From Janibacter corallicola NBRC 107790 (GTDB lineage Bacteria; Actinomycetota; Actinomycetes; Actinomycetales; Dermatophilaceae), in assembly GCF_001570965.1 (NCBI RefSeq), contig NZ_BCSR01000009.1:30511-94510 (forward strand): a stretch of DNA of 64,000 nucleotides. The letters run 5' to 3'. The translations under genes were made by a program, and so were the position numbers. This document shows, in pieces, positions 8,759 through 17,042 of the stretch. Below the pieces are notes generated by a model. That model had not been told where the DNA came from and did not search any database. It saw only the letters and a list, made by a program, of their open reading frames with translations. The number at the start of each line of letters is the position of its first letter. Positions within the stretch are counted from its first letter, which is position 1.

Positions 8759-9621
8759 CCACCCAAGAGCTTCGTCCCCAGGTCGGGCATCGGGCCGCAG
8801 CGCCGCCCCGGCGCCGGATCGGGCTGACCCTGCCGACGCGGATCGGGCTGCGCCTCCTCGTCCCGGCACTGATCATCGCGGCCTGGTGGGGGCTGTCCCT
8901 GTCGACCACCAACGGCTACTTCGTCCCCAGTCCCCTCGAGTCCCTGCGGGCCGCCGGCTCGATGTTCCTCTCGAGCGATCCGACGCACGGCTTCCTCGGG
9001 GACGCGACCTTCACCCACTTCGTCCCGAGCGTGGGCCGCGCGCTGGCCGGCCTCGGCCTGGCGATCGTCATCGGTGTCGTCACCGGGGTGCTGCTCGGGA
9101 TCTTCCCGCTGCTGCACGCCCTCCTGCAGCCGCTCGTCCACGTCGGCCGGTCACTGCCCAGTCCCGCCCTGCTCGGTGTCTTCTTCCTGCTCTTCGGCGT
9201 CGGGGACTCGCCGAAGATCTTCCTCATCGCCTTCAGCGTGGTCTGGCCGATCCTGTTCAACACCATCGACGGCGTGATGTCGGTGGGGGAGATCCGCTCG
9301 CAGGCGGCCGCCGTGTACCGGATCCCCGCCCGGTTGGTGCTGACGCACATCGTGCTGCCGGGAGCCTCGCCGAAGATCTTCGCCGGCATCCGTACGGCGA
9401 TGTCCATGTCCCTGATCATCATGATCATCTCCGAGCTGCAGAAGTCCGACAACGGGCTGGGATACATGCTCGTCTCGACCCAACGCGACTTCGACTACCC
9501 CGGCTTCTTCGCCGTGCTCATCGTGCTCGCCGTGCTCGGCGTGGTCATGAACTTCATCTTCCTGCAGATCGAGCGCCGGGTCCTGTCCTGGCACCGAGGA
9601 GCGACAGCACAAAATGACTGA
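8755..9621 (+). CDS. ABC transporter permease, NitT/TauT family (second importer, permease 2)
   Basis: The start is GTG 8755, overlapping the previous stop. The 288-residue product has a 40-residue basic cytoplasmic N-terminus, then about six membrane segments and the coupling loop AAVYRIPARLVLTHIVLP near residues 183-200. The stop overlaps the ATPase start at 9614. It differs clearly from permease 1, as expected for a two-permease importer of this family. Confidence 0.82.
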   Translation: MTTQELRPQVGHRAAAPPRRRIGLTLPTRIGLRLLVPALIIAAWWGLSLSTTNGYFVPSPLESLRAAGSMFLSSDPTHGFLGDATFTHFVPSVGRALAGLGLAIVIGVVTGVLLGIFPLLHALLQPLVHVGRSLPSPALLGVFFLLFGVGDSPKIFLIAFSVVWPILFNTIDGVMSVGEIRSQAAAVYRIPARLVLTHIVLPGASPKIFAGIRTAMSMSLIIMIISELQKSDNGLGYMLVSTQRDFDYPGFFAVLIVLAVLGVVMNFIFLQIERRVLSWHRGATAQND

Positions 9622-10423
9622 CACGACCACCGCACCCGAGTCCAGCGGCGCCCCGGAGCTGCAGCTGGACCATGTGTCCAAGGCCTACGGGAGCAACCTC
9701 GCGGTCCGCTCCATCACGGCCGGCATCCCCGCCCACAAGGTCTCCGTCATCGTCGGCCCGTCCGGCTGCGGCAAGTCGACCCTGCTGCGCATCATCAGCG
9801 GTCTCGACGAGCCCACCGAAGGGAGCGTGAGCTTCGAGGGGAGGCCGGTCACCGGCGTGCCCGAGGGGCTGGCCATGGTCTTCCAGGACTACTCCCGTTC
9901 CCTGTACCCGTGGATGCGGGTCGACAAGAACGTCGCCTTCCCGCTCTCCAAGGTGCCCAAGGCCGAGCGGGAGCGTCGGGTGGCCGAGGCACTCGAGGCG
10001 GTCGGGCTGAAGGACCGCACCCACCTGTACCCGTGGCAGATGTCGGGCGGAATGCAGCAGCGCGTGGCGATCGCCCGCGCCCTCGCCTCGCAGCCGAAGC
10101 TGCTCGTCATGGACGAGCCCTATGCCTCCGTGGACGCGCAGACCCGGGCGGACCTGGAGGACCTGCTGCTGCGGATCCAGCGCGAGCTGGGCATCACGGT
10201 CCTCGTGGTGACCCACGACATCGACGAGAGCGTCTACCTGGCAGACCACATCATCGTGCTGTCGACGCCGCCGAGCGTCGTCGCCGAGACGATCGACGTC
10301 GACCTGCCCCACCCCCGCGACCAGATCACGACGAAGACCGACCCGCGCTTCGTCGAGATCCGCGGTCACGTGACGCGGCTGCTGCGTCACCGTGCCCTGC
10401 AGGCGGTCGAGGACGTGTCGTGA
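9614..10423 (+). CDS. ABC transporter ATP-binding protein, NitT/TauT family (second importer)
   Basis: Walker A GPSGCGKST begins at residue 48. The Q-loop (VFQDYSRSLYPW), signature MSGGMQQR, Walker B LLVMDEP and switch VVTHD follow in normal order. At 269 residues it matches SsuB/TauB. Its stop overlaps GTG 10420 of the aspartate-dehydrogenase-like gene by 4 bases, which ties that enzyme to uptake of the same compound. Confidence 0.87.
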   Translation: MTDTTTAPESSGAPELQLDHVSKAYGSNLAVRSITAGIPAHKVSVIVGPSGCGKSTLLRIISGLDEPTEGSVSFEGRPVTGVPEGLAMVFQDYSRSLYPWMRVDKNVAFPLSKVPKAERERRVAEALEAVGLKDRTHLYPWQMSGGMQQRVAIARALASQPKLLVMDEPYASVDAQTRADLEDLLLRIQRELGITVLVVTHDIDESVYLADHIIVLSTPPSVVAETIDVDLPHPRDQITTKTDPRFVEIRGHVTRLLRHRALQAVEDVS

Positions 10424-11208
10424 ACCGCCGTGTCGCCGTCGTCGGCCACGGGGTGATCGGCGCCCGGGTGGCGCGGGAGCTCTCCCGCGGCCGCGTGCCC
10501 GGTGCCGACCTCGTGGGCGTCGTCGTTCGCCGGGAGCCGGTGGAGCCGCCAGGCCCGCTGCTCACCCTCGAGCAGGCGCTGGAGGAGGCGGACCTCGTCG
10601 TCGAGTGCGCCGGCCAGCCGGTCGTGCACGAGCTCGTCGACCCGGTGCTCTCCCGGGGGGCCGACCTCGTCATCGCCTCGGTCGGTGCGCTGCTCGACGA
10701 GCGCCTCGGACGACGTCTGGGCACCCTCGGTCCCGGTCGACTGCTCGCGACCCACGGCGCGGTCGGTGGTCTCGACCTGCTCGCCTCCGCGGCCAGGTCC
10801 GGTGGTCTCGAGTCGGTCCACGTGCGCACGACCAAGACGGCCCCCGCGCTCGTGCGGGACTGGATGTCGGTCGACGAGGTCCGTCGCATCACCGAGGCCA
10901 CGGCGCCCGTGTGCGTCTTCTCCGGGCGGCCGGGGGAGGCCGCTCGCCTCTTCCCCGACTCGCTGAACGTCGTCGCCGGCGTGGCGACCGCGATCGGGTC
11001 GACCGAGCACGTGAGCGTCGACCTCGTCGGCGACCCGGGTGCCACCCGCACGACGCACGAGATCACCGCGAGCGGGGACATCGGCGACTACAGCTTCGTC
11101 ATCCGCAACCGCCCGAGCGAGCAGAACCCCCGCACGAGCGCGGTCACCGCATGGTCCGTGCTGCAGACGATCGCGTCACTGACCGAGCGCGCACCCCTGA
11201 TCGCCTGA
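10420..11208 (+). CDS. Aspartate dehydrogenase-like NAD(P)-dependent amino acid dehydrogenase (NadX family)
   Basis: NadX-type enzymes oxidise L-aspartate to iminosuccinate with NAD(P), or run in reverse. The N-terminal Rossmann motif is GHGVIG at about residues 8-13. The C-terminal half has the family blocks FPDSLNVVAG and SGDIGDY...NRPSEQNPRTSA. The length of 262 residues is normal. GTG 10420 overlaps the ATPase stop in a GTGA junction. In NAD synthesis the gene normally sits near nadA or nadC; here it closes a transporter operon inside a catabolic island. A role with an amino or imino intermediate of ring breakdown, or in nitrogen assimilation from it, is inferred. Confidence 0.75.
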   Translation: MNRRVAVVGHGVIGARVARELSRGRVPGADLVGVVVRREPVEPPGPLLTLEQALEEADLVVECAGQPVVHELVDPVLSRGADLVIASVGALLDERLGRRLGTLGPGRLLATHGAVGGLDLLASAARSGGLESVHVRTTKTAPALVRDWMSVDEVRRITEATAPVCVFSGRPGEAARLFPDSLNVVAGVATAIGSTEHVSVDLVGDPGATRTTHEITASGDIGDYSFVIRNRPSEQNPRTSAVTAWSVLQTIASLTERAPLIA

Positions 11209-11237
11209 GCCCTCACGGGTCCCCCGGTGAAGAAGCC

Positions 11238-11266
11238 TTGACAGAAAATATCTTTGCACTCAGACT
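11238..11266 (+). promoter_or_regulatory. Promoter with overlapping MarR-type operator upstream of aldehyde dehydrogenase
   Basis: TTGACA at 11238-11243 is a perfect -35 element. Seventeen bases downstream is CAGACT (11261-11266), a weak -10. Between and over them lies CTTTG-CA-CTCAG (11252-11263), which in the reverse sense reads CTGAG-TG-CAAAG and matches the repeated island element. An operator sitting between -35 and -10 would act as a repressor site. Confidence 0.45.
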
Positions 11267-11298
11267 TATGCCAACGACGGAAGGTAGGGCTCGGTTCA

Positions 11299-12861
11299 AT
11301 GTCGACTGAGATCGCACCACTGACGGGAGAGGCCACCCTGGCCCATCTCCTGCGCGACGAGGTCTTCGTCGCGGGCGACTGGCGCACCGGAGCCGGAGAC
11401 GTCATCGAGTCCGTCGACCCCGCCAATGGTCGGGTCTTCGCCCGCATCCACGGGGCCACCGTCGACGACGTCGACGAGGCCGTGGCCGCCGGCGAGCGGG
11501 CGGCCGTCGAGAGCGGCTGGCGGGCCATGGCACCGCACGAGCGCGCTGCCGTGCTGCGTCGCATCGGCGAGGCCATCGAGCGCCGGACGGACGAGGTCTC
11601 GGCCCTGCAGACGCTGGACACGGGTAAGACCCGTGGGGAGACGAGCGCCCTGGCCCGCAGCGCCGCCGGTACCTTCTACTACACGGCCTCCGCCCTGGAG
11701 ACGCTGGAGGACCAGGTGACCCCGCGGCGGGGGCCGTACGTGACCGTCGCGACCTGGGAGCCGGTCGGGGTCGTCGCCTCGATCACCCCGTGGAACTCGC
11801 CGATCGCGAGCGACGCCCAGAAGATCGCTCCCGCTCTTGCGGCGGGCAATGCCGTGGTGGCCAAGCCCCCGGTGTGGGCGCCGTGGGTCACCCTCCTGCT
11901 CGCCCGGATCGCCGAGGAGGCCGGCCTGCCGGCGGGCCTGCTGTCAGTGCTGCCCGGCCCGGGTCGCACCGTCGGCGAGGCGCTCGTCGCCCACCCCGAC
12001 GTCGGCAAGCTGACCTTCACCGGTGGCACCTCGACCGGGCGTCACCTCGCCCACGTCGCGGCCGACAAGCTGATGCCGACGACTCTCGAGCTCGGTGGCA
12101 AGTCCCCGACGATCGTCTTCGAGGACGCCGACCTGACCCGGGCGGTGGCCGGCATCCTCTTCGGGATCTTCTCCTCGAGCGGGCAGAGCTGCATCGCCGG
12201 ATCACGGATCTTCATCCAGCGCTCGATCTTCGAGGATGTCGTCGCCCGCCTCGTCGAGGCGACCCGTCGTCTCCGGGTGGGGCCGGGTACCGACCCGCGT
12301 ACCCAGGTGGCGCCGCTGATCACCTCCAGCCACCGCGACCAGGTCGCGGCCATGGTCGATGCGGCCGTGGCCGATGGCGCCCGGGTGCTCGTCGGCGGCG
12401 AGGTCCCGCAGGACCCGGCGCTCGCGGACGGGGCCTACTACCTGCCCACCCTCCTCGGTGGCGTCGACAACTCGGCGCCGATCTGCCGGGAAGAGGTCTT
12501 CGGCCCGGTGGCGGTCGTCCTGCCCTTCACCGACGAGGAGGACCTCATCGCCCAGGCCAATGACAGCGAGTACGGGCTCGCCAGCGGGGTCTGGACCAGC
12601 GACTACCGACGGATCCACCGGATCGCCCGAGCACTCGTCGCGGGGACGGTCTACGTCAACACGTACAAGCAGTTCAGCATCTCCACCCCCTTCGCCGGTG
12701 TCCGCGACAGTGGTCTCGGAGTCGAGAAGGGGCGCGAGGGCATCCGTTCGTACATGCGCCAGAAGTCGATCTACGTCGACCTCGGCGAAGAGCCACTTCC
12801 CTGGGCTGCGGAGCAGGCGCGTGCGGTCTGCCAGCAGCCCGTCAACACCACCCAGGCCTGA
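11299..12861 (+). CDS. NAD(P)-dependent aldehyde dehydrogenase
   Basis: This cytoplasmic enzyme oxidises an aldehyde to an acid. The general base Glu264 lies in LELGGKSP and the catalytic Cys298 in GQSCIAG; the spacing is canonical. ATG 11299 is chosen over an upstream in-frame ATG because a GGAAGG sequence precedes it and the upstream extension has no similarity to the family. The length of 520 residues is slightly longer than the usual 480-500 because of the N-terminal 20-25 residues. First gene of the long catabolic operon, it may act on a ring-cleavage semialdehyde such as a hydroxymuconic semialdehyde; that substrate is inferred from the extradiol dioxygenase downstream. Confidence 0.85.
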   Translation: MSTEIAPLTGEATLAHLLRDEVFVAGDWRTGAGDVIESVDPANGRVFARIHGATVDDVDEAVAAGERAAVESGWRAMAPHERAAVLRRIGEAIERRTDEVSALQTLDTGKTRGETSALARSAAGTFYYTASALETLEDQVTPRRGPYVTVATWEPVGVVASITPWNSPIASDAQKIAPALAAGNAVVAKPPVWAPWVTLLLARIAEEAGLPAGLLSVLPGPGRTVGEALVAHPDVGKLTFTGGTSTGRHLAHVAADKLMPTTLELGGKSPTIVFEDADLTRAVAGILFGIFSSSGQSCIAGSRIFIQRSIFEDVVARLVEATRRLRVGPGTDPRTQVAPLITSSHRDQVAAMVDAAVADGARVLVGGEVPQDPALADGAYYLPTLLGGVDNSAPICREEVFGPVAVVLPFTDEEDLIAQANDSEYGLASGVWTSDYRRIHRIARALVAGTVYVNTYKQFSISTPFAGVRDSGLGVEKGREGIRSYMRQKSIYVDLGEEPLPWAAEQARAVCQQPVNTTQA

Positions 12862-12886
12862 CGGCCCGATCAATAAGGAGTAGCAG

Positions 12887-13426
12887 ATGACCCAGCAGAC
12901 CCAGCAGACCGAAGACCAGCTGCAGCCCGGCGACGACCTCGAGCAGCTCATCGACTCCTGCCTCGCCACCCGGGAGACCCGCCTCGAGGACTGGGACGCG
13001 CTGGCCTTCCAGGCCGACGCCAAGGGCGAGCAGTTCCGTCGGGCGCAGATCCGCTACGTCGGCTCCGGCGCCACCGGCAACTTCGACGGTGACAACCGGA
13101 TCATCCCGGCGCGCGGGTTCACCTTCTCCAACATGCGCCTGCCTGCGGGCGCGGTGGGCCCCGAGCACACCCACGGCGACGTGGAGGAGGCCTTCTTCGT
13201 CCTCGAGGGGCAGATCGACGTGAGCGTCCACGACGTGGCCGACGGGAACAAGACGGCGACGCGCACCCTCGGGTACCGCGACATCATCGTCGTGCCGGCC
13301 GGGGTGCCGCGCAGCCTGGCCAACAACACCGACGAGGACGCCCTGTTCTGCGTGATCATCGGCACCCGGAAGCCGCAGCTGCCGACCTACCCGGAGACCT
13401 CCGAGATGTACGGCGTGACCCGCTGA
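12887..13426 (+). CDS. Cupin-domain protein
   Basis: The 179-residue protein holds one cupin beta-barrel at roughly residues 70-165. The first cupin motif contains PEHTHGDVEEAFFVLEG, giving histidine and glutamate metal ligands; the second is reduced, with VPAGVPRSLAN lacking the usual histidine. AAGGAG lies seven bases before ATG 12887. It is the second gene of the catabolic operon. It could be a small dioxygenase, an isomerase or a ligand-binding protein; the sequence does not decide. Confidence 0.75.
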   Translation: MTQQTQQTEDQLQPGDDLEQLIDSCLATRETRLEDWDALAFQADAKGEQFRRAQIRYVGSGATGNFDGDNRIIPARGFTFSNMRLPAGAVGPEHTHGDVEEAFFVLEGQIDVSVHDVADGNKTATRTLGYRDIIVVPAGVPRSLANNTDEDALFCVIIGTRKPQLPTYPETSEMYGVTR

Positions 13427-13473
13427 GACGATGACCGTCGGCCGCCAGGGCCGGTACGAGGAGAGCAGCCAGC

Positions 13474-14442
13474 ATGAAGATCGGTTCGGAATCGAGCCAG
13501 GTGCTCCGTGTCCACCAGAAGACGTGGGAGGCACGCGGCGTCACGAGCGTGACCCTTGTCCACCCCGAGGGGGAGTCGCTGCCCCGGTGGGATCCGGGTG
13601 CCCATCTCTCGCTGCACCTGCCGGGTGGGCTGGTGCGCGAGTACTCGCTGTGCTCGGACCCCGACGACACCTCCCGCTGGAGTGTGGCCGTCCAGCGTGC
13701 CCCGGACTCCCGGGGCGGCAGCCGGCTCATCCACGAGGAGCTGCAGATCGGTGACGAGATCCTCGTCGACGGTCCGCGCAACCTCTTCCAGCTCGACGAG
13801 GAGTCGCCACGTCACCTCCTCGTCGCCGGGGGGATCGGCATCACCCCGATCGTGGCCATGACGCGGGCGCTGCAGGCGAAGGGGGCCGACTGGCACCTGC
13901 TCTACACCGGCAGGTCCAGGGAGGTCATGGCATTCGTGTCGGAGATCAGTGCCCTGCCCGCGGACCGGGTGACGGTCCACGTCGACGACGAGACGGGTGG
14001 TTTCGCCGACGTCTCCGGCGTCGTCGGCGGGGTGGGCGAGGAGACGGTCGTCTACTGCTGCGGCCCGGCCGCACTGATGGAGATCGTGGAACTCTCGGTG
14101 CCCGACACCTCCCGGCTCCGCCTCGAGCGCTTCCGCGCCCCGGAACCGCCGACCACGGACGAGGAGTCCACCGACGAGTCCTTCGACGTCGTGCTGGAGA
14201 GCAGCGGCGAGCGGGTCCACGTCGGCGCGGAGACCTCGATCCTCGATGCCCTGGCCGAGGCCGGCCACGACGTGCCCTTCTCCTGCACCGAGGGGATCTG
14301 CGGCACGTGCGAGACCGGTGTCGTCTCCGGGGAGATCGAGCACCGGGACTTCCTGCTCTCCGAGGACGAGAAGGAATCGGGCGACACGATGTGCATCTGC
14401 GTCTCCCGGTGTCGTGGGCCCGAGCTCGTGCTCGACCTGTGA
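13474..14442 (+). CDS. PDR/VanB-type oxidoreductase: flavin and plant-type [2Fe-2S] reductase for a Rieske oxygenase
   Basis: This reductase passes electrons from NAD(P)H through flavin to a [2Fe-2S] centre and on to an oxygenase. The order is a flavin domain (RxYS-like REYSL near residue 54), an NAD-binding domain with GGIGITP around residue 115, and a C-terminal ferredoxin domain with Cys271, Cys276, Cys279 and Cys307 as cluster ligands. The arrangement flavin-NAD-ferredoxin is that of phthalate dioxygenase reductase and VanB. The only Rieske oxygenase in the window is at 20259-21341 in the same operon, so it is the obvious partner. Confidence 0.87.
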   Translation: MKIGSESSQVLRVHQKTWEARGVTSVTLVHPEGESLPRWDPGAHLSLHLPGGLVREYSLCSDPDDTSRWSVAVQRAPDSRGGSRLIHEELQIGDEILVDGPRNLFQLDEESPRHLLVAGGIGITPIVAMTRALQAKGADWHLLYTGRSREVMAFVSEISALPADRVTVHVDDETGGFADVSGVVGGVGEETVVYCCGPAALMEIVELSVPDTSRLRLERFRAPEPPTTDEESTDESFDVVLESSGERVHVGAETSILDALAEAGHDVPFSCTEGICGTCETGVVSGEIEHRDFLLSEDEKESGDTMCICVSRCRGPELVLDL

Positions 14443-14470
14443 ACGACAAGACCGACGAAGGAGTCCCACG

Positions 14471-15478
14471 ATGAAGTACTGCGATGAGCCGGTCGTCACC
14501 CTTCGCGGCCTGCGCTCGGTGACGTTGCGCGTTCCCGAGGTGGTCACGGCCAAGGACTTCTACACCGAGGTGTGGGGCCTGGGCGTCAGCGAGGAGGACG
14601 GCGACCAGTTCTGGCTGCGGGGGACGGGCGAGGACCACCACATCCTGAAGCTGGAGTCGCACGAGGCCAACGCCATGGGCGGGGTCTCCTTCGCGGTGGG
14701 TACCCCGGCCGAGGTCGACGAGGCCGCGCGTCGTCTCGTCGCCGGCGGGATCCCCCTGCTGCAGGAGCCGGGCCGGCACGACGCGGCCGCCGGTGGCTAC
14801 TCGACGAGCTTCGTGGACCCCGAGGGTCGGGTCGTCGAGCTCGCCAGTGAGGTGAACGCCGTCGTCCACCAGGACCGGGACGGTTACCCGAGCGTGCCGC
14901 GTCAGCTGGCGCACGTCGTGCTCAACACCGTGGACATCGAGGTCGCCACGCAGTTCTACACCCAGGTCCTCGGCATGCGGATCTCCGACTGGTCCGAGCG
15001 CCAGATGGCCTTCCTGCGGTGCACGCCCAAGCACCACGTCATCGCCTTCAACCAGGCGCCGTGGACCTCCATCAACCACGTGGCCTACGAGCTGACCAGC
15101 ATCGATCACTTCATGCGGGGCGTCGGCAACCTCAAGGTCCACGGGATCGAGCCCCAGTGGGGCCCGGGCCGTCACGGTCCGGGGAACAACACCTTCTCCT
15201 ACTTCACCGACCCCGCCGGACTCGTCTGCGAGTACACCTCGGAGGTCCAGGAGATCAACGAGGACACCTGGCTCTGCCGCACCTGGCGTCGCACCCCCGA
15301 GCTGTCCGACCAGTGGCGCACCGCGGGGCCGCCGACGTCCGCGATCCGGTCGGCGATGGCCGGCACGCCCGACTTGGGGGCCCGTGCCCGGGTGGAGGCC
15401 CGGCCGGGGTACTTCCTCGAGGAGCTGCGTTCCGGTGTCGAGACCCCGGCCGAGCGAGCATCGAAGGGCAGGTTCTGA
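14471..15478 (+). CDS. Type I extradiol ring-cleavage dioxygenase (VOC superfamily, two-domain)
   Basis: The enzyme would open a catechol-like ring next to the hydroxyls using Fe(II) or Mn(II). Two vicinal-oxygen-chelate domains are visible, about residues 10-130 and 143-270. The metal ligands are all present in the second domain: His148 (AHVVL), His203 (NHVAYE) and Glu254 (CEYTSE), matching the His-His-Glu triad of BphC. GAAGGAG precedes ATG 14471. The stop overlaps the next start (TGATG). Together with the Rieske oxygenase, reductase, hydrolase and aldehyde dehydrogenase it makes a meta-cleavage-type route. An aminophenol or hydroxypyridine substrate is possible given the NicC/NicX genes nearby. 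Confidence 0.85.
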   Translation: MKYCDEPVVTLRGLRSVTLRVPEVVTAKDFYTEVWGLGVSEEDGDQFWLRGTGEDHHILKLESHEANAMGGVSFAVGTPAEVDEAARRLVAGGIPLLQEPGRHDAAAGGYSTSFVDPEGRVVELASEVNAVVHQDRDGYPSVPRQLAHVVLNTVDIEVATQFYTQVLGMRISDWSERQMAFLRCTPKHHVIAFNQAPWTSINHVAYELTSIDHFMRGVGNLKVHGIEPQWGPGRHGPGNNTFSYFTDPAGLVCEYTSEVQEINEDTWLCRTWRRTPELSDQWRTAGPPTSAIRSAMAGTPDLGARARVEARPGYFLEELRSGVETPAERASKGRF

Positions 15479-16290
15479 TGACCGTCATGAGTGACACCAC
15501 CAGCTCACGGTTGCGCACACCGAGCGGGACCTCCTTCGTCGAGTTCCTTCCGGACGGCCCCGTCACGCGGACCGTCGTCCTCCTGCACGGCATCGGTGGC
15601 AGCGCCGCCACCTGCACCGACGTCGCGGACCGGCTCGCGGCCACGGGGGCCAGAGCACTCGCCTGGGACGCCCCCGGCTACGGGAGGTCCCGTGACCCCT
15701 TCGCCGGCGCCGACCTCGTCGACCAGCTCGCGAGCTCGCTCACCGCGTTGCGGCTGGGCCCGGTGGACCTCATCGGGACCTCGTGGGGCGGTGTGCTCGC
15801 CACCTGCCTCGCCCACCGGCGACCGAGCCGGGTGCGCTCCCTCGTCCTGGCCGACTCGACGCGCGGGTCCGCGGTACGTGACGAGAAGGCCGCCGCCATG
15901 CGGGCGCGCGTGCCCGAGCTGGAGTCGCACGGTGCGGAGGAGTTCGCCGCCCGTCGGGCCGGCCGGCTCGTCTCCCCCCACACGGACGAGGAGGTCGCGC
16001 TGCGCGTGCGGCAGCAGATGGCCCGGGTCCGGGTCCCCGGGTACCGGGCGGCGGCGGAGTTCATGGCCAGCACCAACACCGAGGACCTCCTGCCGGGGAT
16101 CGGCGTGCCCACGCTCGTCCTCGTGGGCGAGGACGACGTGGTCACCGGGGTCGCGGAGTCGCGGCTGCTGGCCGAGCGGATCCCCGGAGCCACGCTGACG
16201 ATCATCCCCCGGGCGGGGCACACGGCCATCACCGAGCGCCCGGACGAGTTCGCCCGTGCCGTGCTGGACTTCTGGGGCGACCGGGCATGA
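15478..16290 (+). CDS. Alpha/beta-hydrolase (meta-cleavage-product hydrolase or NicD-like deformylase)
   Basis: The alpha/beta fold shows an oxyanion loop LLHGIGGS near residue 36, the nucleophile Ser102 in GTSWGG, an acidic residue at 219-220 (GEDD) and His248 in RAGHTAI. The 270-residue length suits both carbon-carbon hydrolases of meta-cleavage pathways and N-formylmaleamate deformylase (NicD). ATG 15478 overlaps the dioxygenase stop; ATG 15487 is an alternative. Its place directly after an extradiol dioxygenase favours the first role, while the NicX-like gene at the window start leaves the second open. Confidence 0.8.
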   Translation: MTVMSDTTSSRLRTPSGTSFVEFLPDGPVTRTVVLLHGIGGSAATCTDVADRLAATGARALAWDAPGYGRSRDPFAGADLVDQLASSLTALRLGPVDLIGTSWGGVLATCLAHRRPSRVRSLVLADSTRGSAVRDEKAAAMRARVPELESHGAEEFAARRAGRLVSPHTDEEVALRVRQQMARVRVPGYRAAAEFMASTNTEDLLPGIGVPTLVLVGEDDVVTGVAESRLLAERIPGATLTIIPRAGHTAITERPDEFARAVLDFWGDRA

Positions 16291-17030
16291 GCGAAGGGCG
16301 ACTCGTCGTCATCACCGGTGCCGCTCGAGGCCTCGGCCGGGCCATCGCGCAGCGCTTCGCCGAGGACCGCCTCGTCCTCGGCGACGTCCGGGCGGAGCAG
16401 CTCGAGGAGACCGCCGAGGCACTGCGGGCCACCGGCACCCGGGTGCACTCGGCGCCCCTGGACGTCGCCGACCGCTCCTCCGTCTCCTCGTTCGCGCGAG
16501 TCGTGGAGGAGCTCGGCGGCGCCGACGTGCTCGTCAACAACGCCGCCAAGGCCGATGGTGTCGGCGGTGACTCCTTCTGGGAGCTGGACGAGGAGCGCTT
16601 CGAGGAGCTCGTGCAGATCAATGTCGCCGGTACCTGGATGATGAGCAAGCACCTCGTCGGCCCGATGCTCGAGCGCGGGTCGGGAGCGATCGTCAACATC
16701 GCCTCGGACGCCGCCTTCTACGGATCACCACGACTCGTCCACTACGTCGGGTCCAAGGGTGCGGTGCTCGCCATGACCCGCACGATGGCCCGCGATGCCG
16801 GGCCCCACGGGGTCCGGGTCAACGCCGTCGCACCCGGTTTGACCCGGGTCGAGGCCACCGAAGGGGTGCCGGCGGACCGCTACGCCCTGTACCGGGACAA
16901 CCGCGCCCTCGCGCACGATCCCGAGCCGAGCGACGTCGCCGACGTCGTCCACTTCATCGCCTCCGAGGCAGCCGGATACATGACGGGGCAGGCCCTCGTC
17001 GTCGACGGCGGCTTCGTCATGCCCACCTGA
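16287..17030 (+). CDS. SDR-family oxidoreductase, canonical active site
   Basis: A classical short-chain dehydrogenase/reductase of 247 residues. The cofactor motif TGAARGLG is at residues 10-17, NNAA follows near residue 86 and the catalytic pair Tyr153 and Lys157 is in YVGSK. The C-terminal block GQALVVDGGF is typical. It overlaps the hydrolase gene by 4 bases. It probably oxidises or reduces a hydroxyl or keto intermediate of the pathway. Confidence 0.85.
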   Translation: MSEGRLVVITGAARGLGRAIAQRFAEDRLVLGDVRAEQLEETAEALRATGTRVHSAPLDVADRSSVSSFARVVEELGGADVLVNNAAKADGVGGDSFWELDEERFEELVQINVAGTWMMSKHLVGPMLERGSGAIVNIASDAAFYGSPRLVHYVGSKGAVLAMTRTMARDAGPHGVRVNAVAPGLTRVEATEGVPADRYALYRDNRALAHDPEPSDVADVVHFIASEAAGYMTGQALVVDGGFVMPT

Positions 17031-17042
17031 TCGAAGGACACG

